Positions 1 through 6,767 of a stretch of 12,322 bases of DNA are shown here, in pieces (position 1 is the stretch's first letter; each line of letters opens with the position of its first letter). Under the pieces are notes generated by a model. It did not search any database and had not been told where the DNA came from. It saw nothing but the letters and a program-made list of their open reading frames with translations. The DNA is from Desulfuromonadales bacterium (GTDB lineage Bacteria; Desulfobacterota; Desulfuromonadia; Desulfuromonadales; BM103): the NCBI GenBank assembly GCA_030640215.1, contig DAOWJU010000091.1, positions 1-12,322 on the forward strand, in the 5' to 3' direction. The translations under genes were made by a program, and so were the position numbers.

Positions 1-1
1 T

Positions 2-577
2 GGACTTGCCAGTGAATCCCAAACGGGCATTCCAGAAAAGCACAAAACCATCTACGGCTTCACCATTGAAGAAACTCCCAAGGAAAAGATATTGGAGGAA
101 CTGGGGCAAACTCCTTATTGGCCAAGACCAGATAAAAAGCATGACGCCTATAGGTACTGCTACCAACTCGAATCAGAACAAAAGGTTTGGGCTATTTTGG
201 GGATAGGCTGGTCTTCGTCATTTAAAAGACTGAATTGGGTGACAGTTACAAACAACCCTGAAGACATATTAGGGGAATGCCGTCAGATTACTGCAAAACC
301 AAAAGATTTTGCTACGACAGGAGGCCTAATTATCGGCCTAGATGAATCTAGACTCGATGAAGCCATTATGGGAGTACCGACCAAACAGACCGCTTCAGAA
401 TACAGATTTGAGTTTGACGATTATTTTAAATTCGATGAACCCAAAGGGCCATTCCATGGTTCCATGCACATAGGAAACTACTTGTATGGAACAATCATGT
501 TGGTTTTTAACGAAGGGAAACTGCAAAGCTATTCTTTATGGGCAAATACTGAACCAGATGCACAAAGAGTCCCATAA
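2..577 (+). CDS. Hypothetical protein, 5'-truncated by the window edge
   Basis: An open frame runs from base 2 to a TAA at 575-577, giving about 191 visible residues. No convincing start is present: the first possible one, a TTG at 92, lacks a ribosome binding site, and the frame is already open and protein-like upstream of it, so the real start lies outside the window. I do not recognise the family. The visible part is soluble and rich in aromatic and charged residues, with no transmembrane segment or cysteine-pair motif. The early stretch (an IEET-containing segment, then a leucine-glycine-glutamine turn and alternating tyrosines) is loosely like BamE/OsmE-type repeats, but that is a guess. 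Base composition is more AT-rich than the genes to the right, so it may be accessory DNA. No partner gene is visible. Confidence 0.7.
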   Translation, partial: GLASESQTGIPEKHKTIYGFTIEETPKEKILEELGQTPYWPRPDKKHDAYRYCYQLESEQKVWAILGIGWSSSFKRLNWVTVTNNPEDILGECRQITAKPKDFATTGGLIIGLDESRLDEAIMGVPTKQTASEYRFEFDDYFKFDEPKGPFHGSMHIGNYLYGTIMLVFNEGKLQSYSLWANTEPDAQRVP

Positions 578-840
578 ACCACGCAATATAGGACATTTCC
601 TCGCTCCGATGGTCCCATGTCTCAGAAGTTGTACCAGAAGCAATTCTCATATTATCTAAGGATATTTGAGACACCAATATAGAGGGCAGAAACCAATTGA
701 CAGGGCATATATTTTCACGTAAAAGTCAGCTATAGTTTGAAGCATGAAAACACTCAATTATTAGTATTGCTCATGTAGCGCAAAAGTAGCAAATTAACCT
801 TTTGCTTTAGTATGTTAGCGCTTTGGTCAAGATCGGAAAT
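578..840. other. Gene-free AT-rich spacer upstream of the tRNA
   Basis: No credible coding frame was found here. The one promoter-like match on the plus strand is TTGACA at 697-702, a 17-bp spacer, and TAAAAG at 720-725. It could drive the tRNA at 841 with a leader of about 110 nt, but the -10 box is weak. No hairpin terminator was seen for the upstream hypothetical gene. Confidence 0.3.
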
Positions 841-917
841 GCCGTTGTAGCTCAGTCAGGTAGAGCAGCTCACTCGTAATGAGCAGGTCGTCCGTTCGAT
901 TCGGATCAACGGCTCCA
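841..917 (+). tRNA. tRNA-Thr (anticodon CGT)
   Basis: A complete cloverleaf can be folded by eye. The acceptor stem GCCGTTG/CAACGGC (841-847/907-913) is perfectly paired. The D stem is GCTC/GAGC. The anticodon stem GCTCA/TGAGC carries the loop CTCGTAA, so the anticodon is CGT (874-876 region) and it reads ACG threonine codons. The T stem GTCCG/CGGAT has one G-T wobble and the loop TTCGATT. The discriminator is T and the 3' CCA is encoded (915-917). The palindromic terminator follows at once. No integrase or attachment-site duplication is seen at its 3' end. Confidence 0.97.
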
Positions 918-918
918 C

Positions 919-958
919 AAAAAAGCAGGTCTTGTCAATTGACAAGACCTGCTTTTTT
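919..958. terminator. Perfect palindromic bidirectional terminator
   Basis: A 14-bp stem with arms GCAGGTCTTGTCAA and TTGACAAGACCTGC (925-938/939-952) is flanked by six A's on the left and six T's on the right, so the whole 40 bp is self-complementary. It therefore has a U-tract in both directions. It ends the tRNA-Thr transcript 2 nt after the CCA, and it also ends the converging glyoxalase transcript, whose stop codon is at 983. Confidence 0.93.
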
Positions 959-982
959 ATTATTGATTAGAAAGGTAGAAGA

Positions 983-1363
983 TCAGACTTTTACCACCTC
1001 TACCAGATAGCCATCTGGATCAGCAAGAAAGTAGAAGCGTGCTCCCTGCCCAGGCAACCCTTTAAGAGGTTTTGGCTCAAGCCCCATCTCTTCATGCCGT
1101 TTATGCGAAGCTTCCAGATCGGCAACTCCGACGGCCAGATGAGAGTAACCATTGCCCAGTTCATACGGTTCGGCCTGATCGTGATTCCAGGTCAATTCAA
1201 GTTCAAAATCGCTACCTGGGGAGCGTAAATAGCTCAGGGTAAATTTGTATTCAGAGTAATCCTTGCGACGAACAATCTCAAAACCAAGGGCTTTCTGGTA
1301 AAACTTTTCAGATTTCTCAAGGTTCATAACCCGAATACAAGAATGAATCATCTGGTAAGACAT
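983..1363 (-). CDS. gloA: Lactoylglutathione lyase (glyoxalase I), VOC superfamily
   Basis: This 126-residue protein has the length and layout of single-domain bacterial glyoxalase I, which converts the methylglyoxal-thiol hemithioacetal to S-lactoylglutathione in the cytosol. The four metal ligands fall almost where they do in the E. coli enzyme: His7, Glu56 (in ELELTWN), His75 (in GYSHLAVGV) and Glu122 (in DGYLVEVV). The GYSHLAVGV and DPDGYLVEV signatures are typical. I chose the ATG at 1363, which has GGAG 6 nt before it. A GTG at 1369 would add two residues and overlap the upstream stop, and is less likely. The gene is second in an operon, starting 2 nt after the membrane-protein stop (1366-1368), so translation is probably coupled. 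Some anaerobes use thiols other than glutathione, so the physiological cofactor is uncertain. Confidence 0.9.
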   Translation of the reverse strand: MSYQMIHSCIRVMNLEKSEKFYQKALGFEIVRRKDYSEYKFTLSYLRSPGSDFELELTWNHDQAEPYELGNGYSHLAVGVADLEASHKRHEEMGLEPKPLKGLPGQGARFYFLADPDGYLVEVVKV

Positions 1364-1365
1364 GG

Positions 1366-1755
1366 TCACTCCGCCTCTTTCTTTTTCTTTCTGCCGAGCT
1401 CAAACGGATGTGCCTGGCGACTGACGATAAAATCAGTAAAGACTTTCGCCCAGAGGGTCACTCCAATAGCAGCACTCCAGGAATCATACTTATATAGAGA
1501 AAAAACACTGAAACCTGTGGCGATATAGACAGGAATGCTCAAAATAATAAGTACAGCGATTGTGCCCGCCACCAAGTTGACCACACCGGTTGCTGGAGCC
1601 CATTTTTTGGGGTTAAGAGGGGCTTCTCCACCCTTAAGTGCAACTTCAGAGTAATCATGTTTAATAAAAATTCGCCATGCCCTACGCAACCAGATAAAAG
1701 ACATAGGGAAAAGGGCGAGAAACAAGAGCCATTTAATGGCTTCACTTATAGACAT
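1366..1755 (-). CDS. Hypothetical small membrane protein
   Basis: This 129-residue protein has a good start: the ATG at 1755 has GGAG 6 nt upstream. It shows a hydrophobic helix at about residues 7-24, a long hydrophobic stretch at about 57-86 (possibly one or two helices), and perhaps another at 92-110. It ends in a very basic tail (arginine and five lysines) that should lie in the cytoplasm by the positive-inside rule. A conserved-looking loop between helices 1 and 2 contains the KHDYSEVALKGG segment. I do not recognise the family. It is the first gene of a two-gene unit with glyoxalase I, which may reflect shared transcription only. Confidence 0.8.
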   Translation of the reverse strand: MSISEAIKWLLFLALFPMSFIWLRRAWRIFIKHDYSEVALKGGEAPLNPKKWAPATGVVNLVAGTIAVLIILSIPVYIATGFSVFSLYKYDSWSAAIGVTLWAKVFTDFIVSRQAHPFELGRKKKKEAE

Positions 1756-1873
1756 TCAATACTCCAGTTATTCAGTTATCGCAGAGCTGTAATAAACTCG
1801 CCCTCTCTTGTACCTGAGGATGCGTGGGCAAGCAATCAAAATCTTGCTCGTTCGTTTGTATACATAATTTTGT

Positions 1874-1905
1874 AAAAAAACCCCGTCAGCAAGTCTGGCG
1901 GGGTT
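1874..1905 (-). terminator. Rho-independent terminator of the symporter operon
   Basis: Read on the minus strand, an 11-position stem (AACCCCGCCAG/CTGACGGGGTT, with one C-A mismatch) and a 5-nt loop are followed by a run of seven T's (1880-1874). It lies 46 nt beyond the symporter stop at 1952, which fits termination of that operon. Confidence 0.88.
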
Positions 1906-1951
1906 AAGTGGTCAGGCACGAGCCAGACCAGATTTACACTGAAATTTAGTA

Positions 1952-3760
1952 TTAATGAGCACCATCAACAGCCTTGGCACCGCGTGGGATACGCACGTTC
2001 TCAACCATTTCTGTGATGTGATCAGGACATGCCGGAGTGACCTTGCTGACCACATAGGCAACCGCAAAGTTAACCAGGGCACCGATGGCACCGAAAGCAT
2101 TCGGCTCAATACCCATGAAGAAGTTAGCCTTGCCACCGAACATGCCGAGGAACGAGGTCCCCTTGATGAAGAAGATGCCTTTATGGGCAAAGACGTAAAA
2201 CATGGTGATGCCGATACCAGCGAGCATACCTGCCATCGCACCTTCTTTGTTCATCTTCTTGTTGAAGATACCCATCATCAGAGCGGGGAAGATCGAGCTT
2301 GCGGCGAGGCCGAAGGCGATTGCCACGGTACCAGCTGCAAAGTCTGGAGGATTGAGACCGAGATAACCGGCGACCACAATGGAACATGCCATGGCAATCT
2401 TACCAGTCATCAGCTCGTTCTTCTCACTCATGTCAGGCATAAAGATGTTCTTGAAAAGGTCATGAGAGATCGCCGAGGAGATCGCCAGGAGCAGACCAGC
2501 AGCAGTCGAAAGTGCAGCAGCCAGACCACCAGCAGCAACCAAGGCAATAACCCAGTTAGGCAGTTGAGCAACTTCAGGGTTAGCAAGAACCATGATGTCT
2601 TTATTAACATTCAGCTCGCTACCTTTCCAACCAGCAGCCTCTACCTTAGCAAGGAACGCAGGATCCTTAGACTTGCCATTGTACATCTGAATCCGGCCGT
2701 CGCCATTCTTGTCTTCGAATTTGAGCAGGCCGGTAACTTCCCAACGCTTCATCCAGTCAGGGCGCTCAGCGTACTTGATGCCAGCATCAGGTGCGAAAAG
2801 GTCGCCGCCTGACATAACATTGGTGTTAACGGTTGCTTCAAGGTTCAGACGTGCCATAGCAGCAACGCCAGGAGCCGTGGTGTAAAGGATTGAGATAAAA
2901 ACTAGTGCCCAACCAGCGGAAGAACGTGCATCTTTAACCTTGGGAACCGTAAAGAAACGCATGATAACGTGTGGCAGACCGGCAGTACCGATCATCAGTG
3001 ACATGGTGTAGACGAACATGTTCAGCGTGCTGACACGAGTCATCGTGGTGTACTGAGGGAAGCCGAGGTCCATGACGACCTGATCAAGCTTGCCCAGCAG
3101 AGTCATGTCGGTACCAACAAAACCGCCGCCCAGACCAAGCTGTGGCAGTGGGTTACCGGTCAGTTGCATAGAGATAAAGATTGCAGGAATCGTGTATGCA
3201 AGGATCAGAACGCAGTACTGAGCAACCTGAGTGTAGGTGATACCTTTCATGCCGCCGAAAACCGCGTACATGAAAACAATACCCATACCGATAAAAACAC
3301 CTGTTGAGTTGGAAACGCCCAGGAAACGGGAGAATGCAACTCCAACACCGGTCATCTGACCGATGATGTAGGTGAGGGAAGCGGCGAGCAGACACATAAC
3401 AGCGACAACACTCGCACTCTTAGAGTAAAAACGGTCACCGACAAACTGGGGCACGGTGAATTTACCGAATTTACGCAGATAAGGAGCCAGCAGCATCGCC
3501 AGGAGGACATAACCACCGGTCCAACCCATAAGGAAGAGACCGCCGCCATAGCCCATATTGGCGATCAAACCAGCCATCGAGATAAAGGACGCTGCGGACA
3601 TCCAGTCAGCGCCAGTGGCCATACCGTTCAGGACGGGAGGGACACTGCCGCCTGCAGCATAAAACTCACTGGTACTACCAGCGCGGGCCCAAATGGCAAT
3701 ACCGATGTATAGAGCAAAGGTAATGCCGACAACAATATAGGTCATAGTTTGAAGAGACAT
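1952..3760 (-). CDS. Sodium:solute symporter, VC_2705/ActP-like (probable acetate or carboxylate uptake)
   Basis: This 602-residue inner-membrane protein belongs to the sodium:solute symporter family, with roughly 13 hydrophobic helices. Family marks are the first-helix segment GMATGADWMSAASF (46-59), the FGGMKGITYTQVAQY segment (168-182), and the GGLAAALSTAAGLLL segment (411-425), whose Ser418/Thr419 correspond to the usual sodium-site region. A following DUF4212 small subunit is diagnostic of the VC_2705 subfamily, which is related to acetate permease ActP. A large hydrophilic insertion (about 306-390) contains DKNGDGRIQMYN (350-361), an EF-hand-like calcium loop. The start is firm: GGAG lies 7 nt before the ATG. 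The gene begins 13 nt after the DUF4212 stop, in the same operon. The exact substrate (acetate, pyruvate or another carboxylate) cannot be read from sequence alone; acetate fits an acetate-oxidising anaerobe. Confidence 0.93.
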   Translation of the reverse strand: MSLQTMTYIVVGITFALYIGIAIWARAGSTSEFYAAGGSVPPVLNGMATGADWMSAASFISMAGLIANMGYGGGLFLMGWTGGYVLLAMLLAPYLRKFGKFTVPQFVGDRFYSKSASVVAVMCLLAASLTYIIGQMTGVGVAFSRFLGVSNSTGVFIGMGIVFMYAVFGGMKGITYTQVAQYCVLILAYTIPAIFISMQLTGNPLPQLGLGGGFVGTDMTLLGKLDQVVMDLGFPQYTTMTRVSTLNMFVYTMSLMIGTAGLPHVIMRFFTVPKVKDARSSAGWALVFISILYTTAPGVAAMARLNLEATVNTNVMSGGDLFAPDAGIKYAERPDWMKRWEVTGLLKFEDKNGDGRIQMYNGKSKDPAFLAKVEAAGWKGSELNVNKDIMVLANPEVAQLPNWVIALVAAGGLAAALSTAAGLLLAISSAISHDLFKNIFMPDMSEKNELMTGKIAMACSIVVAGYLGLNPPDFAAGTVAIAFGLAASSIFPALMMGIFNKKMNKEGAMAGMLAGIGITMFYVFAHKGIFFIKGTSFLGMFGGKANFFMGIEPNAFGAIGALVNFAVAYVVSKVTPACPDHITEMVENVRIPRGAKAVDGAH

Positions 3761-3773
3761 CTAATAGCTCCTT

Positions 3774-4028
3774 TTAGTCTTCGTGAACGTCAAATTTTTC
3801 GTCGAGTTTGCCCATAAGATGCTTATAGACGAAGATGAGGACAACAAAAACATACATTGACCCCTGCTGTGCAAACCAGAAACCCAGTGGATAACCACCC
3901 AGGCTCATGCTGTTGAGCGCATCAGCGAACAAGATGCCACAACCGAATGAAACGAAAAACCAGACAGCCAGTACTTGGGCTATCAGCGTCAGTGTTGCTT
4001 TCCAATATGCTTCTCCACTCTTGTCCAT
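3774..4028 (-). CDS. DUF4212 protein, small subunit of the sodium:solute symporter
   Basis: This 84-residue membrane protein has two helices (about 12-33 and 54-75) and the hallmark stretches VWFFVSFGCGILFAD and GGYPLGFWFAQQGS of the DUF4212 (TIGR03647) family, which is normally encoded immediately before a VC_2705-type symporter. The role is inferred to be an accessory subunit, and its mechanism is not established. The ATG at 4028 has a strong AAGGAGG Shine-Dalgarno site 7 nt upstream. Its stop is 13 nt before the symporter start and the symporter's own GGAG lies in that gap, so the two are co-transcribed. The tail after helix 2 is charged and cytoplasmic in character. Confidence 0.93.
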   Translation of the reverse strand: MDKSGEAYWKATLTLIAQVLAVWFFVSFGCGILFADALNSMSLGGYPLGFWFAQQGSMYVFVVLIFVYKHLMGKLDEKFDVHED

Positions 4029-4624
4029 ACAATAACCTCCTTCAGGTTAGTTAAAAAAACTGTAATTGAAGTAATGCCAGATCTTAAGCTCCCTAACCAC
4101 CTCCTTAACTCGCCCGGAAGATACTGGGAATAACTCCGATGCCGTTTTGGTCTCATAAAAGCCCGTAAATGGCTGATTCAGAGACAAAGTTTTAACCATC
4201 TAGTTACTGCGTTTGATATCAGGGACTTTTATCGGCCCCAAAAACTTGCTAAAAAGCTTTATTAAAGACTTAAAAACTCGTAATTTAACCACTGTTCTTT
4301 TTCTAAAGCCACTAAAATCCCCAATATAGAGAGGTTGAAGGAGAAGATAGCTTGAGTCTCACACCTGAGTCAACAGAAAAATATAACGTTGTTTCGTTTT
4401 CGCGTAACACCAACCCAAGGACACGTAAAATCAGCACCTTTCAAGCGATCGGCTTTGAAGCGTAACAAGTATAGCAGCAAAACACACGTTTGGTAGTAAA
4501 TGCGCCGTTTTGTTTACAACAGCACCGAGTTTACTGGCCCTGAAGACAACAACGAACTGTTGCATTAAACTTCAAAAACACGGACAATAGCTCAGGTTAC
4601 AGCTGTTTTATTTTCGGAGTCTTT
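4029..4624. other. 596-bp divergent intergenic region between symporter operon and DUF294 gene
   Basis: No convincing gene is present, but the region must carry promoters for both directions. On the minus strand the best match is TTGACT (4373-4368), 18 bp, TATCTT (4349-4344), which would give the DUF4212 message a leader of about 310 nt. On the plus strand a weak TTGCAT (4560-4565), 17 bp, GACAAT (4583-4588) lies just ahead of the DUF294 gene. A second Shine-Dalgarno-like AAGGAGG occurs on the minus strand near 4105, about 70 nt before the real one. I looked for c-di-GMP (GEMM) riboswitch signatures and sigma-54 -24/-12 elements and saw none. Confidence 0.45.
4344..4373 (-). promoter_or_regulatory. 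Candidate sigma-70 promoter for the DUF4212/symporter operon
   Basis: TTGACT and TATCTT are separated by 18 bp, matching the -35 and -10 consensus at 5/6 and 4/6 positions. It is the best match on this strand in the 596-bp spacer. Transcription from it would give a leader of about 310 nt before the DUF4212 start, which is long; a closer promoter with poor consensus, or an activated one, is possible. Confidence 0.35.
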
Positions 4625-6082
4625 ATGCCCAACAACCACTTCAACGAAGAGAGCTTTTTCTTTCTCCACATCGACAGCGTCTGCCGCACTCCTGCAATCA
4701 CCTGTACCCCAGATATCAGCGTCATTGAAGCCGCCCGTCTTATGAGCGAACAAAATATTGCCGGACTCGTGGTTGCTGAAGCAGATGTACCGGTCGGCAT
4801 TCTCTCTGTACGCGATTTGCGCGACCTGATCGCCACCGCAGGTGAAAATCTTGCCGGGTATAAAGTTTGCAACATCATGCATGCCGGCGTAATCACGGTT
4901 CAACATCAGGCGTATGTCTTTGAGGCCATCTTTAAAATGGCCAAAAACAACATTCATCATCTGGCAGTTATCGATGAGGAGCAACAGCTGATTGGCGTTA
5001 TCAATGCCATCGACCTGCTCAGTCAGCAGACCCGCAGTCCTCTCTACCTGACTCAGGAGATGGAGGCAGCCGAATCGATTGAGGAGCTCAAGGAGATCAA
5101 CGGCCGCATTATCGATATGGTGAGAAGTGCGATGGCCGCAGGAGCCGACACCAGAAGCCTGGTCCACCTGATCGCTCACTTCAACGATGGTTTCACACAA
5201 CGCATCATTACTCTCATGGAGACGCTTGAAGGCATAACTCTTCCTGCCAAGGCAGCATACCTGGCGCTCGGCAGCGAGGGGCGTGGAGAGCAGACCTTAC
5301 GTACCGACCAGGACAGTGCCATGGTCTATGCCGATGACATTTCCCCCACAGAGCTAGACGACTGTGCTCGTTTTGCAGAGAGACTGGTTGATGCTCTTGA
5401 GTTTGTCGGCATCCCACGCTGCCCCGGCAACACCATGGCAAGTAATCCTCAATGGCGACACAGCATGACCGAATGGCAGCAACTTCTTGAAAGGTGGATC
5501 TCCGTTCCTACCGGAGAACATATGGTCAGCTTCGGCATGTTCCAGGACTTCCGCACAATTCATGGCGACAAAGCTCTGGAAAAAACTCTGCACGACTTCA
5601 TCTATGCGACAACCCAGCTGAATATGCTCTTTTTTCCTTATGTCGCCAGGAATATCGTCCGGTTTCCGGCACCACTGGGCATGTTCGGTCGCATCAAAGT
5701 AGAGCGCAGTGGAGTTAACCGAGGTAAGGTTGATCTTAAGAAATCAGGGATCTTTGCCCTGGCGGTGGGGACCAGCTTGCTCGCACTGGAAAACAATGTC
5801 GATGAAGGAACAACCTGGGACAAACTTGAAAAACTCAGTCAAATGGGTGTTCTCTCTGCACAAAGCTGCGAAATGCTCAGCGAAGCCTTCAGTCAGCTGG
5901 TCAACTTCCGGCTGCAACGTCAATTGAGCGACCTGGCTGCTGGTAATAAACCGGGCAACGCCATCGATCCGCAACGCCTGCCGGGGAAAGCTCAGAGACA
6001 ACTTCGTGAAGCATTACGGGGCGTCAATCAGCTCCTGCGCATTATCCGTGACCATTACCGACTCGATTCCATTTCGCGTTGA
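4625..6082 (+). CDS. CBS-domain protein with DUF294 putative nucleotidyltransferase domain
   Basis: This 485-residue cytosolic protein holds two CBS motifs (about 18-70 and 80-135), then a GlnD-like nucleotidyltransferase fold (DUF294, about 155-290) with the core GSEGRGEQTLRTDQD (216-230), whose two aspartates are the expected metal ligands, then the DUF294 C-terminal helical domain (about 320-475, after FQDFRTIHGD at 306-315). CBS pairs usually sense adenine nucleotides. Many relatives carry an extra N-terminal cyclic-nucleotide-binding domain and exceed 600 residues; that domain is absent here. The ATG has GGAG 5 nt upstream. The gene is divergent from the DUF4212/symporter operon, and family members are commonly linked to such symporters, so I infer a role in controlling uptake. 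Its enzymatic substrate is unknown. Confidence 0.9.
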   Translation: MPNNHFNEESFFFLHIDSVCRTPAITCTPDISVIEAARLMSEQNIAGLVVAEADVPVGILSVRDLRDLIATAGENLAGYKVCNIMHAGVITVQHQAYVFEAIFKMAKNNIHHLAVIDEEQQLIGVINAIDLLSQQTRSPLYLTQEMEAAESIEELKEINGRIIDMVRSAMAAGADTRSLVHLIAHFNDGFTQRIITLMETLEGITLPAKAAYLALGSEGRGEQTLRTDQDSAMVYADDISPTELDDCARFAERLVDALEFVGIPRCPGNTMASNPQWRHSMTEWQQLLERWISVPTGEHMVSFGMFQDFRTIHGDKALEKTLHDFIYATTQLNMLFFPYVARNIVRFPAPLGMFGRIKVERSGVNRGKVDLKKSGIFALAVGTSLLALENNVDEGTTWDKLEKLSQMGVLSAQSCEMLSEAFSQLVNFRLQRQLSDLAAGNKPGNAIDPQRLPGKAQRQLREALRGVNQLLRIIRDHYRLDSISR

Positions 6083-6085
6083 TCA

Positions 6086-6251
6086 GGATGCTGTCCGACA
6101 ATGAATGGCTGGCTACAAACCCGGCTGTTTGGCCCATATTTCAGCTCCTTTTCAGTCCATAGCTACGGCTATGAGTTCTCAAACGAGCCAAAATCTGACC
6201 TCAAACTTCTGGGCTTTCGCTTCAGCCCTTATTCTCGGACAGCCTCCGAGA
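6086..6251. repeat. Candidate non-coding repeat element with inverted ends and strong hairpins
   Basis: Beginning 3 nt after the DUF294 stop, the 13-mer GGATGCTGTCCGA (6086-6098) is matched by its inverted copy TCGGACAGCCTCC (6235-6247) with one mismatch, framing about 160 bp. Inside are CATAGC-TACG-GCTATG (6158-6173), a 6-bp stem with a UNCG-type tetraloop in plus-strand RNA, and GGGCT/AGCCC (6211-6228). The right end folds again as TCTCGGA-CAGCC-TCCGAGA (6233-6251). No transposase is present, and the composition does not look coding in any frame. The layout suits a small non-autonomous repeat or a structured RNA. It occurs once in this window, so calling it a repeat is inference. Confidence 0.45.
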
Positions 6252-6252
6252 C

Positions 6253-6284
6253 AAGAAGGGCCAGCAGATTTGCTGGCCCTTCTT
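6253..6284. terminator. Convergent intergenic hairpin, probable terminator
   Basis: A 14-bp perfect stem (AAGAAGGGCCAGCA/TGCTGGCCCTTCTT, loop GATT) lies between the converging DUF294 gene and the lipoprotein gene (stop at 6307). On both strands the stem ends in only two T's followed by mixed sequence, so the U-tract is weak, but stem strength and position favour a bidirectional terminator. Confidence 0.65.
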
Positions 6285-6306
6285 GCATCAATATTTTCGA
6301 TTCTAA

Positions 6307-6552
6307 TTACTGAGTATCAGGATCAAAGAACCAGATACTCTGCTTCTTGTGCCAACCTTTTTGCCACATGCAGCTTTCGTAGCTCACCCGCTCACTTCCC
6401 GGATCTATTAGCTTGGAAGCGCCGCCGGTATCTGCCTGGCAATCTCTGTCATCTGTAAAGAACTCGGAAGTGCGCTTGGTCGCATGCTCCCAACGGGAAG
6501 CACAGCCAACCAGAAGAAACAGGAAAGAACAAACCAAAACCCAACGCATCAT
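6307..6552 (-). CDS. Small lipoprotein of unknown function
   Basis: This 81-residue protein starts at the ATG at 6552, with GGGGAG 7 nt upstream. A TTG 15 nt earlier would put charged residues before the signal peptide and is less likely. Residues 1-16 form a short hydrophobic signal ending in LLVGC, a lipobox with the lipidated cysteine at 17. The mature part keeps two further cysteines in a pattern seen in many small proteobacterial lipoproteins: a tryptophan and TKR segment, a DDRDC segment, then a final CMWQKGW motif. The two cysteines probably form a disulfide in the periplasm. The function is unknown. It stands alone, converging on the DUF294 gene and diverging from the cytochrome gene. 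Confidence 0.82.
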   Translation of the reverse strand: MMRWVLVCSFLFLLVGCASRWEHATKRTSEFFTDDRDCQADTGGASKLIDPGSERVSYESCMWQKGWHKKQSIWFFDPDTQ

Positions 6553-6695
6553 GACCTCACTCCCCAAGAGATTATCGGACTTAACAAAACCCTGAATAAT
6601 TCATATTTTCATCTGAAGTTTACAGACTGACACGAATTATAACATCCCCATTAAAAAATAAAAGCAGCTTGACCAGAGATCCCAAGAAAAAAATC

Positions 6696-6724
6696 TTGAC
6701 CTGCGACAGCAAATTACTTAAATT
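6696..6724 (+). promoter_or_regulatory. Predicted sigma-70 promoter of the cytochrome c7 gene
   Basis: TTGACC (6696-6701), a 17-bp spacer and TAAATT (6719-6724) lie 44 nt before the ATG. A second TTGACC sits 27 bp upstream (6669-6674) without a matching -10 box. Confidence 0.6.
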
Positions 6725-6767
6725 AATCACCACTTATTATCAAACACTAACCACCGAGGAGAGAGAC

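Noticed and set aside
841..958. tRNA-Thr as an integration site for a mobile element
   Set aside because: No integrase, no repeated tRNA 3' end and no foreign block follow it; a perfect terminator and a housekeeping gene come next.
1955..2812. A 285-codon open frame on the plus strand, antisense to the symporter
   Set aside because: The translation is rich in His, Thr and charged residues with no domain signature, and it lies wholly within a confidently identified symporter gene on the other strand. It is a codon-bias shadow.
4081..4260. Possible c-di-GMP riboswitch or sigma-54 promoter in the symporter leader
   Set aside because: GATGGTT-like and GG-rich stretches drew attention, but the conserved GEMM core and the GG-N10-GC spacing of sigma-54 sites are absent.
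4352..4465. A 37-residue frame starting at TTG with GAAGGAG 8 nt upstream
   Set aside because: The Shine-Dalgarno match is good, but the start is TTG, the peptide has no recognisable features, and it overlaps the best promoter for the opposite operon. Without conservation data I do not call it a gene.
4592..5200. A 202-codon minus-strand frame opposite the CBS domains of the DUF294 gene
   Set aside because: The opposite strand has an unmistakable CBS/DUF294 protein with a good ribosome site; the antisense frame has no recognisable motif.
6105..6458. Plus-strand frames of 70 and 117 codons through the structured element and the lipoprotein gene
   Set aside because: They cross two strong hairpins and run antisense to a lipoprotein with a clear lipobox and start site. 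They look non-coding.
6669..6767. N-terminal extension of the cytochrome c7 frame
   Set aside because: It would place charged residues before the signal peptide and overlap the predicted promoter. The ATG at 6768 has GAGGAG and gives a normal signal peptide and length.
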